Shown one piece after another: positions 1 to 6,714 of a stretch of DNA of 23,964 nt. Both the position numbers and the translations under genes were made by a program. Under the pieces are notes generated by a model, which worked only from the letters and a program-made list of their open reading frames with translations, was not told the origin of the DNA and searched no databases. Source of the stretch: JAWXVD01 sp044425705 (GTDB lineage Bacteria; Bacillota; Clostridia; Lachnospirales; Lachnospiraceae); contig JAWXVD010000046.1 in the NCBI GenBank assembly GCA_044425705.1, positions 1-23,964 of the forward strand. Reading direction: 5' to 3'. Within the stretch, counting starts at the first letter, position 1. Every line of letters starts with the position of its first letter.

Positions 1-55
1 TATACTTAAGGTGACTAGAAGCTTTATTAACAGTAATAATAGAATTGGCTATAGT

Positions 56-125
56 AGGAGGTAAATAGAAAGTGATAGAAGTTACAGGTGAATATTTACC
101 CCAAATAGGTGAGTTTGATGAATAG
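56..125 (+). other. 17-codon ORF with good RBS, probable remnant
   Basis: A perfect AGGAGG (56-61) lies 10 nt before a GTG at 72, which opens 17 codons (beginning V/M-IEVTGEYLP) and stops at 123-125. The strong RBS in front of so short a frame suggests the 5' end of a gene whose body was lost, or a small leader peptide for the operon that follows. I do not recognise the peptide. The rest of 1-186 shows nothing else I can support. Confidence 0.25.
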
Positions 126-186
126 TATGAATTAATATAAATGAATAAATAACTGTAAAAATTTTATGTGGAAAGTAGGAAATTGG

Positions 187-903
187 ATGCCCCTAAAGAC
201 ATATTTATGGATAGAAGATCGTAAAGGCAAAGCAAGCTACATATTCTGGGAAACATTTATGAAAGAGGTTTGCCCAGATGTGATTGTGGAAAGTAAAATG
301 AATAATCGTGAATTGGTAAAGGCAGTTAAGGGCTTGGCTGATAAAGAAAACAGATATATAATAGCATACGATAATTCTTTTGATAATGTACAGGTTTGTA
401 TGGAACAAAGAATTCTTAAACAGGCGGCAGAGGTTAGAGATAACGTATTTCTTTTAGATCTAGTATGCTTTGAATATACATTATTAGAATTTGATAAACT
501 GATTGAATGGATTTATGCGCCGGAGGATGATTTTAAAGTGAAACGGGCAGGAGCTGTTGTTGCAAGAGAAAAGCTTGTTCAGATGATTAAATCCGGAGAA
601 CTGAATTACAAAGCAATACAAGAAGTTTTGGACTATGATAACAACGTAGAAGATCATAATATTGAACAATTATCAGCAAAATTATTATTTGATCTTACTA
701 GAAATACTGGATTTGAAGTGTCAAAAGGGAAACTTGGTGAATGTTGGACACAGAATTGCTGTGAGTGGACAGGCAGACAGGAAGATGATATCTGTGGATT
801 GAATCAGGCAAGGCTGTCGTTAGCAGATAAAACGAGAAGTATTTATTCAGGCACATCATTATGTGGAGAATTTGCAAATATTGGATTGGAGGTGTCATTG
901 TGA
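187..903 (+). CDS. Uncharacterised TOPRIM-like protein, first gene of a three-gene accessory operon
   Basis: This is a 238-aa soluble protein. An in-frame ATG at 166 has no RBS, whereas the ATG at 187 has AGGA about 9 nt upstream, so 187 is preferred. The N-terminal 110 residues alternate predicted beta strands and helices, with acidic residues after strands: I-E10-D11 early, and Y-D62-N-S-F-D66 after the strand at 57-61. That layout recalls TOPRIM/DUF4435 nucleases, where a Glu and a D-x-D-like pair bind metal, but the match is by eye only. Near the C-terminus four cysteines (186, 191, 192, 203) could bind zinc. Its stop overlaps the next gene's GTG by 4 bp, so translation is coupled. The function is unknown; context suggests a mobile-element accessory or defence role. 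Confidence 0.55.
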   Translation: MPLKTYLWIEDRKGKASYIFWETFMKEVCPDVIVESKMNNRELVKAVKGLADKENRYIIAYDNSFDNVQVCMEQRILKQAAEVRDNVFLLDLVCFEYTLLEFDKLIEWIYAPEDDFKVKRAGAVVAREKLVQMIKSGELNYKAIQEVLDYDNNVEDHNIEQLSAKLLFDLTRNTGFEVSKGKLGECWTQNCCEWTGRQEDDICGLNQARLSLADKTRSIYSGTSLCGEFANIGLEVSL

Positions 904-1343
904 TTATTATATATAAGGACAAGAAAGACATACCAAAGAACATTGAATATGTGGAGCTTAATGACGTGTTTTTTAATCAGAATACGGTATTAAGGTTAGA
1001 TGATAAGGCAAACAAAATTGTAGAGCAAATTGATGACTCTAAACTTAATGGAAAATACAAGATACAATCAAAATTCAATGGTGTTACATTAGATGTGGAT
1101 TGTTTATCAACAGGATGCAAAACCGTATTGAATGTTCTGTATCAGCCAGACAAAGTTTTTTGTCTAAAAGAATGTGGTGAAAATGCATTGGAAGTATTGT
1201 ATGGATTAGAAAATGGGGCTGTATATAGCGACTATGCGGTAATACCATTTGATATGAATGGTGTTACGGTTTCAGATGAAGAAGGAACCGCAGTAATTAC
1301 AGACTATGAAGAATTAAAGGAGTGGTGGAATAATGAAAAGTAA
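900..1343 (+). CDS. DUF4869-like hypothetical protein
   Basis: This is a 147-aa protein starting at GTG 900. GGAGGT at 888-893 sits 6 nt upstream, and the GTGA overlap with the previous stop indicates translational coupling. An upstream ATG at 861 lies inside the previous gene and lacks a comparable RBS. The central part (V-D-C-L-S-T-G-C, then QPDKVFCLKECGENA) resembles, from memory, the DUF4869 family found in gut Firmicutes next to ATPases; this is not verified. The protein is acidic, with no signal peptide or membrane segment. Its stop overlaps the next gene by 11 nt. Function is unknown. Confidence 0.55.
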   Translation: MIIIYKDKKDIPKNIEYVELNDVFFNQNTVLRLDDKANKIVEQIDDSKLNGKYKIQSKFNGVTLDVDCLSTGCKTVLNVLYQPDKVFCLKECGENALEVLYGLENGAVYSDYAVIPFDMNGVTVSDEEGTAVITDYEELKEWWNNEK

Positions 1344-1761
1344 ACCAATTGTAATGGATCATTTTTCAACGGTTCATACCTCATATGTGCTGGATTTCAA
1401 ATTTACAAACAACATTACTATATTGACTGGTTCATCAGCAACTGGAAAAACTGCTTCATTTTCATTCATCAAGGAATGTATGGCGGTAAATCCTAATATA
1501 GTCTGTTTTAATTATCTGGATTATCAGAAAGATATAAAGAAACTGATAAGTGAAGAAACAGGAAAGATTATTGTCATTGATAATGCAGATATATTATTGA
1601 ATGACGATGCAAGGAAGTATATTTCATTGGATGATAAGAACCAGTATCTGATTATTGGAAGAAATCCAAAGAACTTATTTACCACAAGTGATAATTTATT
1701 TGAATTGGTTAGTGAGCAAAAAGGGGAACAAACAGAGTTTACACTGAAATCGTATCTATAG
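1333..1761 (+). CDS. Small P-loop ATPase of the accessory operon
   Basis: This is a 142-aa protein with a clear Walker A (G33-SSAT-G38-K39-T40) and a Walker B-like strand ending in acidic residues (IIVIDNAD, 79-86). A following strand ending GRNP (about 109-112) could act as a sensor. The ATG at 1333 lies 11 nt inside the previous gene, with AAAGGAG about 10 nt upstream. The protein is much shorter than AAA or OLD ATPases, about one minimal nucleotide-binding core, so it probably works with the two upstream products. I cannot name a specific family. Confidence 0.6.
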   Translation: MKSKPIVMDHFSTVHTSYVLDFKFTNNITILTGSSATGKTASFSFIKECMAVNPNIVCFNYLDYQKDIKKLISEETGKIIVIDNADILLNDDARKYISLDDKNQYLIIGRNPKNLFTTSDNLFELVSEQKGEQTEFTLKSYL

Positions 1762-1762
1762 A

Positions 1763-1793
1763 ACTCAAAATGGGCTGTGAGTACATTTTGAGT
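1763..1793. repeat. 10-bp inverted repeat just after the ATPase stop
   Basis: ACTCAAAATG (1763-1772) pairs perfectly with CATTTTGAGT (1784-1793) across an 11-nt loop. No T-run follows on the plus strand. On the minus strand the hairpin is not followed by a T-run either, so it is a weak terminator candidate. It may be a protein-binding site or part of an element junction. Confidence 0.4.
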
Positions 1794-1886
1794 ACAAAAA
1801 AAGTGTTAGCCATAAATAATCAAGATAAAATCAGAAATATGGCGAATAAAATCAAGAGTTTACATGATAAATTAAAGAGATTGTAA
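1770..1886 (+). pseudogene. 38-codon ORF, probable gene remnant
   Basis: ATG 1770 opens a short frame (MGCEYILSTKKVLAINN then a lysine-rich helix ending KSLHDKLKRL) and stops at 1884-1886. There is no RBS, and the ORF overlaps the 1763-1793 hairpin. The C-terminal half looks like an amphipathic helix, as at the end of many phage or recombinase proteins, but I do not recognise it. The rest of 1887-2053 is AT-rich with no supportable gene. Confidence 0.2.
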
Positions 1887-2053
1887 CCTTGTGAGACGAG
1901 TTCGAGTAATACCTAGTGGCTTACAAGTAATTTATTAAAAATATTCTGGATACAGTAAATTTATAAGAAAGTATAACACAGTTGAAAGCAGAGACTGATG
2001 TTATGCTTTTTATTTATAGTAGATAATTAAATTTGTAGAATAGTAAAGTGTAG

Positions 2054-2263
2054 GTGATTATTGAAGGCGATGTTTTCAGAATCATAGTTCCGTTGGATAC
2101 AGAGTATTCGCATGATGCATTAAATAAAAAAGACAATGGTTTGAATGGTTCAAATAAAACAGACCAATTAGACCAATCGAACCAAAATAATAAAAATGAG
2201 GATAAACTGGAAGAGAAATTAATACAGATGAAAATGGAGAGATGTTTGATACAGAAACAGTAA
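2054..2263 (+). pseudogene. C-terminal remnant of an AlbA_2/RecG-like ATP-binding regulator
   Basis: This 69-codon frame opens at GTG 2054, directly after an in-frame TAG, and begins IIEGDVFRIIVPL. In the large family of Schlafen/AlbA_2 plus HATPase_c_4 proteins (often annotated RecG-like ATP-binding), the strand G-D-x-F-R-x-x-x-P-L closes the conserved domain. It is followed by a low-complexity Asn/Gln/Lys/Asp tail, exactly as here (NKTDQLDQSNQNNKNEDK). The N-terminal 300 or more residues are absent, so this is a decayed tail with no RBS of its own. Confidence 0.5.
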
Positions 2264-2406
2264 ATATACTTATTCTCTGTATGGGTGTAATGTATGGAGC
2301 TGCTTGAGCAAATAATGCAATTAAAGGAATGGCAAAAGCGTTAGCAAATGGAGTAGAAAAGCATTTGATGAAGAAAGCAAGCGAAGAAAACAAGCGAAGA
2401 AATTAA
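2242..2406 (+). pseudogene. Small membrane protein gene with in-frame TGA
   Basis: ATG 2242 lies close behind GGAGAG and reads MFDTETVNILILCMGVMYGAA. It meets TGA at 2305-2307, then continues in the same frame for 32 more codons (ANNAIKGMAKALANGVEK..., Lys/Arg-rich end) to TAA 2404-2406. The two halves make a sensible 54-aa single-pass membrane protein with a basic tail if TGA is read as a former TGG (Trp). The simplest reading is a nonsense mutation in a mobile-element gene. The family is not recognised. Confidence 0.4.
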
Positions 2407-2437
2407 TTCTAAACCTTCACAAAATTAAATCAATAGA

Positions 2438-2482
2438 ATAACAGCAATGAATCGCAATGCTGTTATCCTATTTTCTTTTTTT
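2438..2482 (+). terminator. Rho-independent terminator
   Basis: ATAACAGCA (2438-2446) pairs perfectly with TGCTGTTAT (2458-2466). A T-rich tract with seven consecutive T residues follows at 2476-2482. It ends the left accessory region on the plus strand. Confidence 0.8.
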
Positions 2483-2541
2483 CCTCACAAGTTTGCGATA
2501 CAGTAAAAATAGGTGTAGAATATATAAAAAAGGGGGCGCTT

Positions 2542-2880
2542 ATGAATATACAAATATTTGGAACTAAAAAATGTTTTGACACAAAAAAGGCACAACGATA
2601 TTTTAAAGAAAGGAATATCAAGGTTCAATTTATCGATATAAAAGAAAAAGGACTTAGTAAGGGCGAATATAATAGTGTTCGGCAAGCAGTAGGTCGAGAA
2701 TCAATGATAGATGAAAAATGTAAAGATAAGGATTTATTATCACTTGTTACATACATCTCAGATGAAGACAAAGATGAAAAAATTCTTGAGAATCAGAAAG
2801 TTCTTAAAACGCCAATTGTAAGAAATGGAAAGAAAGCGACAGTTGGATTTTGCCCTGATGTGTGGAAGGAATGGAAATAA
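2542..2880 (+). CDS. ArsC/Spx-family thioredoxin-fold reductase-like protein
   Basis: This 112-aa protein is typical in length for the ArsC/Spx family (about 110-130 aa). It opens with the family strand MNIQIFGTKKC followed by FDTKKAQRYF; C11 is at the N-terminus of helix 1, where the redox cysteine sits. The second position of a CXXC is Asp, so it is not Spx-type CXXC. The central strand KVQFIDIKEKGLS and the late TPIVRNGKKATVGF (cis-Pro TP plus beta hairpin) are both family hallmarks. The start is supported by AGGGGG upstream of ATG 2542. It probably works as a glutaredoxin-like or arsenate-reductase-like thiol enzyme. No arsenic genes lie beside it, so arsenate reduction is not claimed. 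Confidence 0.75.
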   Translation: MNIQIFGTKKCFDTKKAQRYFKERNIKVQFIDIKEKGLSKGEYNSVRQAVGRESMIDEKCKDKDLLSLVTYISDEDKDEKILENQKVLKTPIVRNGKKATVGFCPDVWKEWK

Positions 2881-2948
2881 AGTAACACATTTCTTGCTTG
2901 GGGATAATAAGACTGTTTAATTTATTGTGAGAAGGTGATGGTATTACT

Positions 2949-3671
2949 ATGAAAAAAGGTTATGTGGGGACATATTCAGGAAGTGAAGTCACTGGTCTTC
3001 AATATATCTATACAGCAAACTATCATTTAGGGACAGTTACAAAATTAAAATTTGATGGAAAACTTATGGTAGAATCAAGTTATTTGATCAAAGAAAAGGC
3101 AGGATGCCATCAAATCATCAAGCATCATGGGAAGTTATATGTACCATGTTTATATCTAGATAAGATATATGTATTTGACCAACAGTTGACCAAGATGGAT
3201 GAGATTACCTTCCCAAAGGGCAGCGGTTGTAGACATGGTGTAGTATCCGTAGATGAGAAATACTTATATGTAATTGGTGAGCTGAGTAATAAGGTGTATG
3301 CTATCAATCTGAATACTTATGAAATAGAAAATGAAATTACCGTATTGCCTCATGGGGATGAGTATAAAGAAGGCAGCGGAGCCATACGATTAAGTAAAGA
3401 TGGAACAAAATTATACATTTCCACAAGAGAGTGTAATATCATTACTGTAATAAAAGTCAAGGGAAAAGAGCTAGAGGTGGTTTCTATTTTTTCCGCAGAA
3501 GGGGATCATCCAAGAGATATTCTAAATGTTGTACAGGATAAGTATTTATTAGTGGCAAATAGATATAGTAATGAATTGTGTGCATTTGACATCAAAAATA
3601 ATAATAAGTTAATTAACAAAATAACCATACCTGAAGTGGTATCAATAGTAGTGGAGAGTAATGGTGTATGA
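2949..3671 (+). CDS. Lactonase-family beta-propeller (6-phosphogluconolactonase type), internally deleted
   Basis: This 240-aa protein has beta-propeller repeats of the PF10282 lactonase family, for example LYVPCLYLDKIYVFD, the H-G-V-V/Y-L-Y-V-I-G-E blade, and HPRDI near the end. The family usually has about 330-350 residues in seven blades. Here the canonical N-terminus MKKGYVGTYSGSE jumps straight to IYTANYHLGTV, which is normally about 80 residues further on, so blade 1 and its neighbour are missing in frame. It is the first gene of an ancestral pgl-gnd-zwf operon: its stop overlaps the gnd ATG by 4 bp (ATGA). The likely ancestral role was hydrolysis of 6-phosphogluconolactone. The remaining protein probably cannot close the propeller and is probably inactive. 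Confidence 0.7.
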   Translation: MKKGYVGTYSGSEVTGLQYIYTANYHLGTVTKLKFDGKLMVESSYLIKEKAGCHQIIKHHGKLYVPCLYLDKIYVFDQQLTKMDEITFPKGSGCRHGVVSVDEKYLYVIGELSNKVYAINLNTYEIENEITVLPHGDEYKEGSGAIRLSKDGTKLYISTRECNIITVIKVKGKELEVVSIFSAEGDHPRDILNVVQDKYLLVANRYSNELCAFDIKNNNKLINKITIPEVVSIVVESNGV

Positions 3672-4358
3672 ATGAGATTGGTGTGATTGGAACAGGGGTA
3701 ATGGGGGCTGCCTTGACTAAGAATTTTCAAAGTAGAGGATTTCAGGTTGCGGACAAGTATCCAATCTTTTGAAGTAGGTGTTGATATTTCAATGATTACA
3801 GCAGCATTGCAGGCAAGAATTATTTCAAATATGAAGAAAGAACGTAAGATTCTTGGAAAGAACAATCAGAATCCAGCATTAGATTTGGGATTGCAGGAGA
3901 TCACGGTAGAAGAAGTAAGAAAGGCATATTACCTAGCTAAAGTTGTTGCTTATGGGCAGGGTTTTGCCATGATGAAAGAGGCAGGCAAGGTCTATGGATG
4001 GGAACTAGATTTAGAAAATATTGCAGCTACATTCCGTGCAGGTTGTATTATACAGGCAGAGTTTCTAGAAGTGATTATGGATATTTATAAAAGTACACCT
4101 GACTTAGAAAATCTTTTATTACATGAAGATATGAAAGTACTTGTGTCTAAGTATATGAATTGCTTACGATTATTTAACGTACAATCAATTGTAAATGGTG
4201 TACCTACACCAACCATTAGTAGTGCACTTATGTACTTGGACCAATTGCAAGCACCATTATTAGGAGCAAATCTAATTCAGGGACAACGTGATTACTTTGG
4301 TGCTCACACATTCCAAAGAATAGATCGGGAAGGAGTATTTCATCATGAGTGGAATTAA
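3668..4358 (+). pseudogene. gnd: 6-phosphogluconate dehydrogenase, internal deletion with frameshift
   Basis: ATG 3668 starts a Rossmann N-terminus (MNEIGVIGTGVMGAALTKNF), which runs to about codon 28 and then stops in a wrong frame at 3770-3772. From 3747 another frame carries the all-helical C-terminal domain of decarboxylating 6PGDH: TSIQSFEVGVDISMITAALQ, then ARIISNMKKERK, and finally RDYFGAHTFQRIDREGVF and HHEWN, the family terminus. The intact enzyme has about 470 residues, so roughly 230 codons, including the substrate- and cofactor-binding core, have gone. The junction near 3745-3750 also shifts frame. The zwf ATG lies inside its last codons. The gene is non-functional. Confidence 0.85.
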
Positions 4359-4578
4359 AACAAATTTTACAATATTTGGAGGTACAGGAGATTTATCTTA
4401 GTCAGTACAAGAAAACATCTTCTACTATGCAGTGGCTCCTAGATATTTCAGTATTATCAGCGAAGGCTTATCAAAGCTTGAAAGCGTTGGCCATGCGAAG
4501 ATTGTGGTTGAAAAACCAGATTTTTCAACCAGCACTCTGCTCCACAGAGATAAAAAGGGCAATCAGAAAATAGGATAA
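4345..4578 (+). pseudogene. zwf: Glucose-6-phosphate dehydrogenase, two leftover fragments
   Basis: AGGAG precedes ATG 4345, which opens MSGIKTNFTIFGGTGDLS, the conserved G6PDH start with its GGTGDL nucleotide-binding turn. TAG at 4399-4401 then interrupts it. In the frame of 4405-4578 follows ENIFYYAVAPRYFSIISEGL and HAKIVVEKP, the internal region that leads to the substrate Lys (EKP-FG) in intact enzymes. The sequence then runs into unrelated codons inside the terminator hairpin. About 60-70 residues between the fragments and 300 or more at the C-terminus of a roughly 480-aa enzyme are missing. With gnd and the lactonase it marks a dead oxidative pentose phosphate operon. Confidence 0.8.
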
Positions 4579-4606
4579 ATTAGCCTATTTCTCGATTGCC
4601 TTTTTT
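4558..4606. terminator. Bidirectional Rho-independent terminator
   Basis: GGCAATC (4558-4564) pairs with GATTGCC (4594-4600), extended inward by a nearly matching AAAATAGG/CCTATTT arm. Six T residues follow at 4601-4606. On the minus strand the hairpin is followed by a T-run (the A-run at about 4552-4556). It therefore serves both the zwf remnant and the enoate reductase gene ending at 4626. Confidence 0.8.
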
Positions 4607-4625
4607 GTTGTCAATTCATTAAAAA

Positions 4626-6677
4626 CTAGATTTTCATAGCCACATCCCATGCGTCCCAGATTACGGTACGTAAATTTCCAACTTTTTTAGCATCTCCAAT
4701 TACAGAAACACCTTTTTCCTTCTGACGTAGAGGATTTGGAATAAAGCCGATAGAAGTAATGACAGTGTCTGCTTTGATTTCTGAAATAGTACCATCTGTT
4801 CCTTCTACAATTACTTTACCATCTTGGATTTCTTTTACCTTTGTATTTAAATAAACAGGAACTTTGTTATAGTTAAAGAAATCACGCAAGTAAGATGAAT
4901 TTGCAAGGCATAAGCCAGGAACAGCCATTAAATCTGGAGCCATTTCAATAATAGTTGGAACGATTCCTTTGTTAAAGAGTTCATAAGCAACTTCGCATCC
5001 AGTCAAACCACCACCGATAATAACGATATCACCCTTTGCCTCTTTCTTTTCTAATAAGAATTCACAAGCTTCAATCACGTGGTTTTTATCAGATTTCATA
5101 TATCTTGGTGTTGCCCCAGTAGCAATGATTATTTCATCAAAGTCAAGTGTTTGAGTTGGTGTGATTTCTGTTTCAAAATGAATTTGAACATTTAAGTTTT
5201 TCATTTGTAACTTGTACCAATCGATCAGTTCACGGTCTTTTTCTTTGAAATAAGGACGGCTTGCAGCAATAAAAGCACCACCTACTTCATTTGCTTTTTC
5301 GAATATTTCGGCATGGTGTCCGCGAAGTGTTAAGACTCTAGCAGCTTCCATACCACCGATTCCAGCACCGATTACAGCAACTTTCTTTTTGCTTGTTGTA
5401 GGAATGATTTTATATTTCTTGCTCTGCATTGTCATAGGGTTAAGAGCACATCTAGCCATACCCATAGTGTCGCCTAAATGTTGTAGGTTTGCAGTGCCTT
5501 CATACTTAGATAAGTTAAAGCAAGCATTGTGACAACTGATACAAGGCATAATTTCTTCTGGTGTATCATTCATCATTTTTGTAACCCATTGTGGGTCGGT
5601 AAGGAACTGTCTTCCGAAACCGACAGCGTCAATTTTATTTTCGGCTACAGCATCCGCACCATCTTTTACAGTCATACGTCCGGCACAGACTACTGGAAGA
5701 TTGGTGAATTTTTTGATGTGGGCAACATCATCAAGGTTACAGTTTTCTGGCATATATCCAGGTGGATGAGCCCAGTACCAAGCATCGTAGGTTCCGTTAT
5801 CGCAGTTCAACATATCGTATCCAGCAGCTTCTAGAAGTTTTACAGCTTCTTCGCTCTCTGCCATATCACGTCCAACTTCTACATAATCTTCACCAGGAAC
5901 AGCACCTTGTCTAAATCCCTTTGTTTTAGATAGTACAGAATAACGAAGAGAAACAGGGTAGTCATCACCACAAACTGCTTTGATTCTTCTTACAATATCA
6001 CAGGCTAGACGGTAACGATTTTCCATGCTACCACCATATTGATCGGTTCTAAAATTAGTATATTTTGTTGTAAATTGATCTAGTAGATAACCTTCGTGTA
6101 CGGCGTGAATTTCAACACCATCAACGCCAGCCTCTTTGCATTTTAATGCAGTTTTTGCAAATGCTTCTACTAATTCTTCGATTTCGGCAATGGTGAGAGG
6201 TCTTGAAGGTACTTTGTCGCTCCAACGGTTTGGAAGTTCACTTGGGGCAGCAGATGCATAGCCAACATCTAAAATCGGTTTCGATAAAACGCGTAGTACG
6301 GGGTTGGTGTGCAATGTTTCCATCAGAGAGGTTACTGCCATGGCACGACCGAAACCACCTGTCAACTGGACAAACAGTTTGGCATCAGTTTTATGGAATT
6401 CCTCCATATAGTCTTTTAGCTCACGAAACATCTTATCGTTTTTATAGAGCCATGTCCCAGGAAGTACATTACGAACGTGTGCGATTCCTGGTAAGATTAA
6501 GCCTACATTATTTTGGGCTCTCTCTAAATGGAACTTAGCAGCTTCTTTGTCAAAATGTGGCATTTCCATCCATCCGAATAGAGAAGTACCACCCATAGAA
6601 ACTTGTACAATTCGATTTTTAATCTCTACATTGCCAATGTTCCAAGGAGTCATCAATGTGTTAATGTCTTTACTCAT
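4626..6677 (-). CDS. Enoate reductase / 2,4-dienoyl-CoA reductase-type flavoenzyme (FMN, 4Fe-4S, FAD)
   Basis: This 683-aa protein has the full length of the Old-Yellow-Enzyme/enoate reductase group. Residues 1-370 form the FMN TIM barrel: VQLTGGFGR at 103-111, the active-site stretch HAVHEGYLLDQF at 191-202, and the signature QYGGSMENRYR at 213-223. Cysteines 379, 382, 386 and 410 (C-x2-C-x3-C-x23-C) would ligate the 4Fe-4S cluster. An FAD/NAD-binding half follows, with VIGAGIGGMEAA at 435-446 and IIGGGLTGCE near 553-562. Such enzymes reduce the double bond of enoates (clostridial 2-enoate reductase, FldZ, BaiCD/BaiH) with NADH. It lies 37 bp downstream of the CoA transferase in one leftward operon, so the likely substrate is the free enoate released by that enzyme. 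GAAAGGA supports the start at 6677. Substrate is inferred, not seen. Confidence 0.85.
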   Translation of the reverse strand: MSKDINTLMTPWNIGNVEIKNRIVQVSMGGTSLFGWMEMPHFDKEAAKFHLERAQNNVGLILPGIAHVRNVLPGTWLYKNDKMFRELKDYMEEFHKTDAKLFVQLTGGFGRAMAVTSLMETLHTNPVLRVLSKPILDVGYASAAPSELPNRWSDKVPSRPLTIAEIEELVEAFAKTALKCKEAGVDGVEIHAVHEGYLLDQFTTKYTNFRTDQYGGSMENRYRLACDIVRRIKAVCGDDYPVSLRYSVLSKTKGFRQGAVPGEDYVEVGRDMAESEEAVKLLEAAGYDMLNCDNGTYDAWYWAHPPGYMPENCNLDDVAHIKKFTNLPVVCAGRMTVKDGADAVAENKIDAVGFGRQFLTDPQWVTKMMNDTPEEIMPCISCHNACFNLSKYEGTANLQHLGDTMGMARCALNPMTMQSKKYKIIPTTSKKKVAVIGAGIGGMEAARVLTLRGHHAEIFEKANEVGGAFIAASRPYFKEKDRELIDWYKLQMKNLNVQIHFETEITPTQTLDFDEIIIATGATPRYMKSDKNHVIEACEFLLEKKEAKGDIVIIGGGLTGCEVAYELFNKGIVPTIIEMAPDLMAVPGLCLANSSYLRDFFNYNKVPVYLNTKVKEIQDGKVIVEGTDGTISEIKADTVITSIGFIPNPLRQKEKGVSVIGDAKKVGNLRTVIWDAWDVAMKI

Positions 6678-6714
6678 AGTCCTTTTTTCCTTTCATTTTA
6701 TAGTTTAAAAAAAA

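Noticed and set aside
1763..1793. Terminator for the left operon
   Set aside because: The stem is followed by an A-run on the plus strand, not T.
5529..6538. Plus-strand ORFs inside the enoate reductase gene
   Set aside because: They are antisense shadows of a gene with strong family motifs, and have no RBS or recognisable product.
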